Of a DNA stretch of 64,000 nt, positions 51,727 through 57,014 are shown piece by piece. Origin of the DNA: a virus; the IMG/VR virus record IMGVR_UViG_3300008110_000040, positions 1-64,000 of that record, one strand, 5' to 3'. The notes under the pieces were generated by a model. That model was not told where the DNA came from and ran no database searches. It saw only the letters and a program-made list of their open reading frames with translations. Position 1 is the first letter of the stretch; each line of letters begins with the position of its first letter. The position numbers and the translations under genes are program-made.

Positions 51727-51848
51727 TGGGTAGCAATGTAAAAGTTACTTCGTAGTGCAATGGTAGCACAATTTTATTTCCAAAAATCAGTTATGGGTTC
51801 GATTCCCATCGAGGCCGAAAGGCTTAACACTTTTACAATTTTCTCCCA
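51727..51848 (+). ncRNA. Y-like RNA with tRNA-Glu-like body
   Basis: Inner helix TGTAAAAGT (51737-51745) / ACTTTTACA (51829-51837), nine perfect pairs; short outer helix TGGG / CCCA; conserved TAGCAAT and TACTTCG. The body has D arm GTGC / GCAC, anticodon arm ATTTT-ATTTCCA-AAAAT (TTC), T arm ATGGG-TTCGATT-CCCAT. The acceptor is CGAGGCC, a GAAA tetraloop, then GGCTT, completed by CG at 51751-51752: seven pairs if the ends are joined. So it is opened in the acceptor and capped by a tetraloop. C37 is unusual for a working tRNA. Confidence 0.65.
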
Positions 51849-51857
51849 TATAATACT

Positions 51858-52001
51858 AGTAAGATAGCAATGTTGTAAGTTACTTCGTATATTGGTTCGA
51901 CTCCAATATTTTCCGCCAACAATTGGAAAATTAGCTAAATGGATAAAGCAAAACTCTTATAAAGTTTGATAAAACACACTTACTCAAATAATCTTCTTAC
52001 T
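51858..52001 (+). ncRNA. Y-like RNA with inside-out tRNA-Ile-like body
   Basis: Outer helix AGTAAGA (51858-51864) / TCTTACT (51995-52001); TAGCAAT; inner helix GTAAGT (51875-51880) / ACTTAC (51978-51983); TACTTCG. Body order: T arm ATTGG-TTCGACT-CCAAT, acceptor ATTTTCC, GCCA, linker, acceptor GGAAAAT (perfect 7 bp), D arm GCT / AGC, anticodon arm AAACT-CTTATAA-AGTTT (TAT). It is opened in the variable loop. A full tRNA could form if the ends were joined. Confidence 0.7.
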
Positions 52002-52010
52002 TAAAATATT

Positions 52011-52257
52011 ATCTAGTAGTAATTAATCAGTTACTTCGAAACAAAAATGCTATCATAGATAGCATATAACACGTAAATTATATTAATATATAATTTCTAC
52101 CATCAAATCGGTAACAGCTGGTATCTATTGCCGAGTCGAAAGACTTAGTAACTACCCCAGGTTTTAATAGTACCTTGCCAAAAAATATTACGTTTGTTGC
52201 GTTAAGACATGAGGTACAGCTTATATCTGATACACCTGATTAAAGTAAACTCTAGAT
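52011..52257 (+). ncRNA. Y-like RNA with large (~200 nt) body
   Basis: Outer helix ATCTAG (52011-52016) / CTAGAT (52252-52257); TAGTAAT; inner helix TAATCAG (52024-52030) / CTGATTA (52236-52242); TACTTCG. The body is not tRNA-like: stems ATGCTATC / GATAGCAT, AAATTATAT / ATATAATTT, GAGTC-GAAA-GACTT and GTACC / GGTAC. It shows that the same Y-type stem carries different cargo domains. Confidence 0.6.
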
Positions 52258-52266
52258 TAAAAATAT

Positions 52267-52401
52267 TATATTAGTAGTAATAGGTAATCGTTACTTCGAA
52301 AATTAGCTCAGCTGGTTGAGCGTTTGTATGTGGAACAAAAGGTCGTTGGTTCAACTCCAACATTTTCAATCAAATACACGATCCTAACTTTCTCTAATAT
52401 A
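52267..52401 (+). ncRNA. Y-like RNA with tRNA-His-like body
   Basis: Outer helix TATATTAG (52267-52274) / CTAATATA (52394-52401); TAGTAAT; inner helix ATCGT (52287-52291) / ACGAT (52378-52382); TACTTCG. The body is in normal order: acceptor GAAAAT / ATTTTC, D arm GCTC / GAGC, anticodon arm TTTGT-ATGTGGA-ACAAA (GTG), T arm GTTGG-TTCAACT-CCAAC. The stem is attached at the acceptor ends. A standard tRNA-His is encoded separately at 53731. It ends one base before tRNA-Leu. Confidence 0.6.
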
Positions 52402-52402
52402 T

Positions 52403-52486
52403 GCTCCGATGGCGGAATAGGTAGACGCGTGGGACTTAAAATCCCATCCCCGCAAGGGGGTACAGGTTCGATTCCTGTTCGGAGCA
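52403..52486 (+). tRNA. tRNA-Leu(TAA)
   Basis: Acceptor GCTCCGA / TCGGAGC, anticodon loop CTTAAAA, variable arm CCCC-GCAA-GGGG, T loop TTCGATT. Confidence 0.93.
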
Positions 52487-52488
52487 CA

Positions 52489-52605
52489 ATGAGGAAGAGA
52501 TGCTCATCAGTCTTTGGACCAAGTCTTTAATAATGGTCTCGTTCGATCCGGACAGCGGAATGCCGGTTATAGAGGATGAAAAGGATGTGGACACACTCCT
52601 CTCTA
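52489..52605 (+). ncRNA. Unassigned structured RNA
   Basis: Stems GATG / CATC, GACCA / TGGTC, CCGG / CCGG and AGAGGA / TCCTCT, with a TTCGATCC segment that resembles a T loop. No complete tRNA can be drawn. The remaining 106 bases to tRNA-Leu(TAG) show only weak inverted repeats. Confidence 0.35.
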
Positions 52606-52711
52606 TTAATGTTGATTTATATTTTTATGTGGTAAGACACTAATGTGTTTGTTTTCAAGAAAACTAAACCGTTAAAATCTACTCATCTGGAATCTCAGGA
52701 TGGGGTAATTT

Positions 52712-52784
52712 GCCCTGGTGGCGGAAAGGCAGACGCGCTGGTCTTAGGAACCAGTTTTTGAGAGTTCGAATCTCTCCCGGGGTA
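52712..52784 (+). tRNA. tRNA-Leu(TAG)
   Basis: Acceptor GCCCTGG / CCGGGGT, anticodon loop CTTAGGA, T loop TTCGAAT. Short variable region for Leu. Confidence 0.85.
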
Positions 52785-52786
52785 CA

Positions 52787-52986
52787 AATAAACAAGAGAA
52801 CTCATCGCTGGTAACAGAGGAAGTTCGCGACATCACAGCTTAAGGCAGGAGTATGAACAACATATGTTAGTACTGCCGAGGATGCAACTCAAAACAGCCT
52901 AGACGGTGAGCTGGTCTATAATGGCAAGGTTGGAGGCAAAGATAAATGATGAGATAAAACAGAATCGCGGCTAAGCTCAGTTTATT
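52787..52986 (+). ncRNA. rnpB: RNase P RNA, very short form
   Basis: P1 is AATAAAC / GTTTATT (52787-52793 / 52980-52986). The universal core is present: GAGGAAGTTCGCG (52817-52829) and ACAGAATCGCGGCTAA (52959-52974), forming P4 with the conserved bulged U (AG-U-UCGCG / CGCGG-CU). Upstream of the 3' strand is AGATAAATGA, like the bacterial J18/2 element (AGATGAATGA). At about 200 bases it is far shorter than bacterial RNase P RNAs (330-400), so peripheral domains are mostly lost. It lies among the phage tRNAs it would process. Confidence 0.8.
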
Positions 52987-52996
52987 AAGTTCTTTG

Positions 52997-53200
52997 AACA
53001 ACTACTGATTGACACTAAACAGTAATTATGCAGACCACGTTAAAAAAAGCGATTTTGTGGAGGCGTAAATGATAATTACCTCACAGTCTAAGATGTGAGT
53101 GGTTTAGGTTGATGTAATGATTTGAGAAAATATACTGCCCACAGATAGTAAATATGTGGTTTCAATGTTTAATTATCCTACTTAGAAGGCAGTAGTTGTT
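52997..53200 (+). ncRNA. Unassigned 204-nt structured RNA
   Basis: A perfect 11-bp helix closes it (AACAACTACTG / CAGTAGTTGTT). Inside are GTAATTAT / ATAATTAC, CTAAAC / GTTTAG, CTCACA / TGTGAG, CCAC / GTGG and CCACA / TGTGG. It is not tmRNA, SRP RNA or 6S RNA by any motif I know. It follows the RNase P RNA by 10 bases. Confidence 0.55.
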
Positions 53201-53206
53201 TAATTT

Positions 53207-53279
53207 GGTCCTATGGTGTAATGGATTAGCACCAACGCCTTCTAAGCGTTTAGTATAGGTTCGAATCCTATTAGGACTA
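53207..53279 (+). tRNA. tRNA-Arg(TCT)
   Basis: Acceptor GGTCCTA / TAGGACT, anticodon loop CTTCTAA, T loop TTCGAAT. Confidence 0.92.
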
Positions 53280-53282
53280 CGA

Positions 53283-53352
53283 TTGGAGGTATAGGGGTAA
53301 CCCCTTGAGGCGAAGTACAAGCCATGGTCACTGAATGTAAACCAACCTCTAA
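53283..53352 (+). ncRNA. Cloverleaf-shaped RNA without tRNA sequence marks
   Basis: An 8-bp end helix (TTGGAGGT / ACCTCTAA, one wobble) encloses three hairpins: GGGG-TAA-CCCC, GGC / GCC and TGGT / ACCA. The size (70 nt) and shape mimic a tRNA, yet T-loop, D-loop and anticodon signatures are absent. Confidence 0.4.
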
Positions 53353-53360
53353 ACGAATTT

Positions 53361-53447
53361 AGTCAGGTGGCGCAATTGGTATGACGCTGAGCGTATTTCC
53401 GAAACGGAGGGTAAAATGATGTGCAGGTTCGAATCCTGTCCTGACTA
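53361..53447 (+). tRNA. Class II tRNA-like gene, anticodon unclear
   Basis: Acceptor AGTCAGG / CCTGACT and T arm CAGG-TTCGAAT-CCTG are good; D arm GCG / CGC is of Leu/Ser type. The expected anticodon arm pairs poorly; the loop could be TTCCGAA (CCG, Arg). A long variable part follows. Could be a decayed or unusual tRNA. Confidence 0.55.
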
Positions 53448-53448
53448 C

Positions 53449-53650
53449 AAGCCGTCTTTTTTTCTTGTCTACCGTGGATGTGGATTGTTGAGACGTAAAA
53501 AATAATAATCGATTGATGAGGAAACGGCAGGATACAGGTTCACTATACGAAGGTAGAAGTTTTTTTCAGAGTGCTGGGTTTGAGTCTTAATAATAACAAA
53601 CCAACTAGATGATTAGGGACATATGAGAGCTGCTTACTCTCGTCCCAAAC
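53449..53650 (+). other. Structured region of unknown function
   Basis: Contains GCCGT / ACGGC, TCTACC / GGTAGA, GGTTTG / CAAACC and a GGGAC / GTCCC stem with inner GAGAG-CTGCTTA-CTCTC, plus two T7 runs. No gene and no complete tRNA. It may hold one or two further non-coding RNAs. Confidence 0.4.
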
Positions 53651-53651
53651 T

Positions 53652-53723
53652 GCTCCTGTAGGCTAATGGATAAACCTTTGCGCTACGGACGCAAGATTCC
53701 TCGTTCGAGTCGAGGCAGGAGCA
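53652..53723 (+). tRNA. tRNA-Arg(ACG)
   Basis: Acceptor GCTCCTG / CAGGAGC, anticodon loop CTACGGA, T loop TTCGAGT. A34 would need host TadA to make inosine. Confidence 0.9.
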
Positions 53724-53730
53724 CAAACAT

Positions 53731-53808
53731 GGTGTCTATGTTGTTAATGGTTTAGCATACATGCTTGTGGCGCATGAGGTAACAGTTCGAATCTGTTTAG
53801 ACACACCA
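53731..53808 (+). tRNA. tRNA-His(GTG)
   Basis: Extra G at -1, acceptor GTGTCTA / TAGACAC, anticodon arm CATGC-TTGTGGC-GCATG, T loop TTCGAAT, encoded ACCA end. Confidence 0.92.
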
Positions 53809-53813
53809 AAACA

Positions 53814-53823
53814 AATATTTATA
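53814..53823 (+). promoter_or_regulatory. AATATTTATA box with Shine-Dalgarno-like site
   Basis: A copy of the box 20 bases before the RNase H-like gene; AGGAGG follows at 53833-53838, one of the few strong Shine-Dalgarno sequences in the window. Confidence 0.5.
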
Positions 53824-53843
53824 TGTAAACATAGGAGGTTATT

Positions 53844-54314
53844 ATGAATCTACAATTCAAATCTTTAGGTACCCATCAAGTAATTGATGATATTTTTGGT
53901 TACATTAAGAACTTACTTAATGAAAAACCACAAACAAAACTTTATGTTGGTACCGACTCTCAAAACGGTCGTAGGATGACAACTTACGCTACTGTTATTG
54001 TTATGCATATGAATGAAAATGATAGTGGTAAAGGAGCTCATGTTTTATATAGTAAAGAAACATTACCTAAAATGAAGGATAGGTTCGCTAGACTATGGGG
54101 AGAAGTAGAACGTTCAGTTGAAGTGTCTAACATGTTAAGAGATGGAGGATTATCTATTAAAAATATTGACCTAGACTTCAATGAAGATCCTAAATATAAT
54201 TCTAATACAGTATTACGTTCAGCAGTTGGTTATGTTGAAGCATCTGGTTTTATAGCTAGGTGGAAACCTCACAACGCTTTTAGTGTTCGTGTAGCAGATC
54301 AAATTTGTAAATAA
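53844..54314 (+). CDS. RNase H-like protein (YkuK/DUF458 family)
   Basis: A 156-residue RNase H-fold protein with KLYVGTDSQ near residue 35, a conserved VVIVMH-type second strand, and acidic positions near NIDLDFNED. The YkuK family is predicted to act on RNA:DNA or structured RNA but is uncharacterised. It starts after the tRNA island with a good ribosome site and ends in a terminator that covers its stop codon. Confidence 0.65.
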   Translation: MNLQFKSLGTHQVIDDIFGYIKNLLNEKPQTKLYVGTDSQNGRRMTTYATVIVMHMNENDSGKGAHVLYSKETLPKMKDRFARLWGEVERSVEVSNMLRDGGLSIKNIDLDFNEDPKYNSNTVLRSAVGYVEASGFIARWKPHNAFSVRVADQICK

Positions 54315-54337
54315 GCTTGGATGTCCAAGCTTTTTTT
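54313..54337 (+). terminator. Terminator overlapping stop codon and next promoter
   Basis: A perfect 8-bp stem AAGCTTGG / CCAAGCTT, ATGT loop, T tract. The last two bases of the TAA stop are in the stem. Confidence 0.8.
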
Positions 54338-54347
54338 CTTATCTTTA
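54317..54347 (+). promoter_or_regulatory. Bacteroidota-type promoter overlapping terminator
   Basis: TTGG (54317-54320) in the terminator stem, 19-base spacer, TATCTTTA (54340-54347). The ATG at 54352 follows within five bases, so a nearly leaderless mRNA is expected. Confidence 0.6.
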
Positions 54348-54351
54348 TATT

Positions 54352-54570
54352 ATGAATCAAGAAAATTATATTTCACTTTACGATCATTTAGGTAAAGCAG
54401 CAGGTGCTGAATTAGGTAAACAAGTTAATGAATATGCTAAAATTAGAAATCAACCTCATAAAGTTAGATATGTAGAACACCCTGGATATAAGGGGTATGT
54501 AAATCTATATACTAAAGAATTCTTACAAGAATTTTTCCAAACAAAATATCTTTTTACAAATGAAAAATAA
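54352..54570 (+). CDS. Small hypothetical protein before queC
   Basis: A 72-residue protein (MNQENYISLYDHLGKAAGAELG...) with a basic middle and TKEFLQEFFQTKYLF end. It is the first gene after a host-like promoter and overlaps queC by 11 bases. No family recognised. Confidence 0.55.
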   Translation: MNQENYISLYDHLGKAAGAELGKQVNEYAKIRNQPHKVRYVEHPGYKGYVNLYTKEFLQEFFQTKYLFTNEK

Positions 54571-55471
54571 AAAATATGCAGTCCTAAGTTTAAGTGGAGG
54601 AATGGATTCTTCTACTTTATTATTACATTTATTAGCTAACGATTATGAAGTTACCGCTTTATCATTTGATTACGGTCAAAAACATAGAGTAGAGCTAGAA
54701 CGTGCTACTGAGTTAGTTGAATACATTAATGAAAATTCTGAAGTAGTAGTACAAGAATTAGAAGAATTTGATATAACAGAGGAAAAATTCCCTCCAGTTA
54801 AACATCAAATCATTAAAATTGATGGTTTAGGTCAATTACTAAATTCAACATTAGTAGAAGGTGGATCAGATGTTCCTGAAGGACATTACGCTGAAGAAAA
54901 TATGAAGGATACAGTTGTACCTAATCGTAACAAAATATTCAGTTCTATTATTCAAGCAGTAGCATTGTCAATTGCGGATAAAAATAATTCTGAGTGTGCT
55001 ATTGCAATGGGTATTCATGCTGGTGATCACGCTATTTACCCAGACTGTAGACAAGAATTTAGAGATGCTGATTTTGAAGCATTTAAGTTAGGTAATTGGG
55101 GTAGTGAGTATGTTTATCATTATACACCTTATCTTAAGTACGATAAACTATGGATCTTAGAAGACGGTTTAGCATGCTGTAATAAATTAGGTTTAGATTT
55201 TGATGAAGTATATAAACGTACTAATACAAGTTATAAACCAATTTGGATTGAAAATGAAGATTACAAAAATAAAACCAATTTGGAAACATGGCCATGGAAA
55301 TCAGGAACATGGTACTCAGATTACAAATCAGCATCATCTGTAGAACGTATTGAAGCATTTATTAAACTAGGTGTTCCTGATCCTGTATTATATGCTGACG
55401 AAACAGGACCTGTTAGTTGGGAAGTAGCAAAAGCACACGTAGAAAAAATATTAGCTGAACATTCTAAATGA
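54560..55471 (+). CDS. queC: 7-cyano-7-deazaguanine synthase (QueC)
   Basis: A 303-residue PP-loop ATPase that turns CDG into preQ0. Motifs: LSLSGGMDSST (residues ~8-18, PP-loop SGGxDS), SFDYGQKHR (~35-43), PNRNKIF (~121-127). Cellular QueC is ~220-230 residues and ends with a zinc site CxxxxxxxxxHCGxCxxC; here the matching region reads TNTSYKPIWIENEDY ... SGTWYSDYKSASS, so the Cys ligands are gone. An insertion of ~60 residues precedes it. Part of a deazaguanine pathway with QueD, QueE and FolE. Confidence 0.88.
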   Translation: MKNKKYAVLSLSGGMDSSTLLLHLLANDYEVTALSFDYGQKHRVELERATELVEYINENSEVVVQELEEFDITEEKFPPVKHQIIKIDGLGQLLNSTLVEGGSDVPEGHYAEENMKDTVVPNRNKIFSSIIQAVALSIADKNNSECAIAMGIHAGDHAIYPDCRQEFRDADFEAFKLGNWGSEYVYHYTPYLKYDKLWILEDGLACCNKLGLDFDEVYKRTNTSYKPIWIENEDYKNKTNLETWPWKSGTWYSDYKSASSVERIEAFIKLGVPDPVLYADETGPVSWEVAKAHVEKILAEHSK

Positions 55472-56016
55472 TAAAACAAACCTATATAGAACCTCATTTA
55501 GCACATCTATATGTTAAAGTGCCAGATCATCTCTGGCACACTGCTACTCATTACACTAGAGTACCTAGTGTTGATCCTGCTTTCCCATATAGTGAAGAAA
55601 AAGATAGGTTTGGATGGTTTGATATAGTGTATTTATTTGAACCTATAGTAGATCCATCAGGCGCTGTTAGAAAAGAAGAATGGATATATGTGTTGGTAAA
55701 TAAATCTATGCCTGGTATGGTTAAGATAGGTATGACTACTAATACAGTGGAAGAAAGAGCAAAACAAATAAATACAGCTACTGGTGTTCCAACACCTTGG
55801 ATTCCTGTTTATAAATTTAGATGTTATGGTTCTCGATACTTAGAAAAAGAAATACATGAATACTTAACTCAATATAGAGTATCAGGAAATAGAGAGATGT
55901 TTGCTATTGATGCAGTAACAGCTCAAGAGACTATAGAAAAACTAGGTACATATTATTCAAACGCTCTATATGTGGCTAGTGAAGTAGAAAAAGGAAATTT
56001 GGAAGGTCAAGACTAA
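55468..56016 (+). CDS. GIY-YIG / T5orf172-domain protein
   Basis: A 182-residue protein. Residues ~72-140 (WIYVLVNKSMPGMVKIGMTT ... ERAKQINTATGVPTPW ... LEKEIHEYL) match the T5orf172/MUG113 branch of GIY-YIG folds. The N-terminal 70 residues are a separate His/Pro-rich part. Such domains may cut nucleic acid; in phages the role is unclear. The ATG overlaps the queC stop by 4 bases. Confidence 0.7.
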   Translation: MIKQTYIEPHLAHLYVKVPDHLWHTATHYTRVPSVDPAFPYSEEKDRFGWFDIVYLFEPIVDPSGAVRKEEWIYVLVNKSMPGMVKIGMTTNTVEERAKQINTATGVPTPWIPVYKFRCYGSRYLEKEIHEYLTQYRVSGNREMFAIDAVTAQETIEKLGTYYSNALYVASEVEKGNLEGQD

Positions 56017-56045
56017 AATCTTATATTTAAATAAATAAATAAGTT

Positions 56046-56258
56046 ATGAGTAAATTAAACAAAACAGCTAAACTAGCATTTTACAATGCTCGTAAGCAAG
56101 ACGGTGACACTCAAAAGTTAGCCGCTAAAACAGGTTTTACTGCACGTTTTATTAACTACGTTTTACGTGGTGAGAGAAGCGTTAATGACGAATTAGCTAA
56201 TGCTATGTATAGCATTTCTCGTTCTAGAAAAACCAACAGTCAAATGGCTAATGCCTAA
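56046..56258 (+). CDS. Small helix-turn-helix DNA-binding protein
   Basis: A 70-residue protein with a Cro/lambda-repressor-like HTH: TQKLAAKTGFTARFINYVLRGERSV (residues ~22-46). It could control the surrounding early genes. It is preceded by a diverged AT-rich box (TATATTTAAAT) and AATAAGTT, and followed by a terminator. Confidence 0.65.
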   Translation: MSKLNKTAKLAFYNARKQDGDTQKLAAKTGFTARFINYVLRGERSVNDELANAMYSISRSRKTNSQMANA

Positions 56259-56268
56259 GCATTAGTAC

Positions 56269-56300
56269 ACACCTCCTTCACTCTGAGGGAGGTGTTTTTT
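56269..56300 (+). terminator. Terminator after HTH gene
   Basis: An 8-bp stem ACACCTCC / GGAGGTGT with an 11-base loop and a T tract. Confidence 0.8.
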
Positions 56301-56319
56301 TATTAAAATAATTAAATAT

Positions 56320-56781
56320 ATGAATAAATTTCAATCAACAAAAATATTCGACGGATTCAGTTGTGTATTCCGTCAATGGAGAGCAGAAGGTACTCATTGT
56401 AGATTCTTACATGGTTATGGAGTATCATTTAAAGTATGGTTTGAAGGAGAATTAGATGAGAAAAACTGGGTATGGGATTTTGGAGGTATGAAACGTGCTA
56501 AAGGAACTATTGATGGTATGAATCCTAAAGCATGGATGGATTATATGTTTGACCATACAACTATTATAGCCGAAGACGATCCTTATTTAGAAAGTTTTAA
56601 ATTAATGGAGGAAAATGAGCTTATTCAACTTCGCATCATTCCAGCAGTAGGAGCAGAGCAGTTCGCAAAATATATCTATGAAAAACTAAATACATTCGTT
56701 CAAGAAGAAACTCAAGGACGAGTACAAGTAAAACGAGTTGAATTTATGGAACATAATAAAAATACAGCTATATATGAGTAA
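56320..56781 (+). CDS. queD: 6-carboxytetrahydropterin synthase (QueD)
   Basis: A 153-residue protein of the QueD/PTPS family that converts 7,8-dihydroneopterin triphosphate to CPH4. Motifs: FRQWRAEGTHCRFLHGYGVSF (residues ~17-37), with C27 and HGY as the active Cys and zinc-binding His, GELDEKNWVWDFG and LFDHT-type FDHTTI (~74). Slightly longer than bacterial QueD (~120). Its stop overlaps the next lipoprotein gene. Confidence 0.85.
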   Translation: MNKFQSTKIFDGFSCVFRQWRAEGTHCRFLHGYGVSFKVWFEGELDEKNWVWDFGGMKRAKGTIDGMNPKAWMDYMFDHTTIIAEDDPYLESFKLMEENELIQLRIIPAVGAEQFAKYIYEKLNTFVQEETQGRVQVKRVEFMEHNKNTAIYE

Positions 56782-57013
56782 AATATTAATAACATTAGTA
56801 CTTGGATCATTATTAGTAAGTTGTGCTGATCAAACTAATCGTCAAAGACATTTAGAAAAAACATATCCTAAATGTAAAGTAGAACCAGCAACAGGATTAA
56901 TCCAACATAGTGGATATGATTTTATTGTAATAGATAGTACAAACCAAATTATAGCGGTAGATTTTTATCCATTTTCAGAAAGTAAAATTAATCACTTAAG
57001 AAATATAAGATAA
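56774..57013 (+). CDS. Small predicted lipoprotein
   Basis: A 79-residue protein. MSKILITLVLGSLLVSCAD is a signal peptide with lipobox LVSC. The ATG at 56774 is chosen since the signal begins there; an upstream in-frame ATG lies in queD. The mature part is short. Phage lipoproteins often block superinfection; here function is unknown. Its placement inside the que operon is odd. Confidence 0.65.
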   Translation: MSKILITLVLGSLLVSCADQTNRQRHLEKTYPKCKVEPATGLIQHSGYDFIVIDSTNQIIAVDFYPFSESKINHLRNIR

Positions 57014-57014
57014 T

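Noticed and set aside
47184-52402. Group I introns or small tRNA introns as the explanation of the repeated TAGYAAY / TACTTCG elements
   Set aside because: No group I core (P3-P8 or guanosine site) is visible and the elements are too short. In most copies the helix strands bracket the tRNA-like body instead of interrupting it. I keep introns only as an alternative for 47184-47300.
52324-52530. Plus-strand 68-codon frame near tRNA-His-like and tRNA-Leu genes
   Set aside because: It covers parts of two tRNA-type genes and has no start-context signal; it is a by-product of RNA genes.
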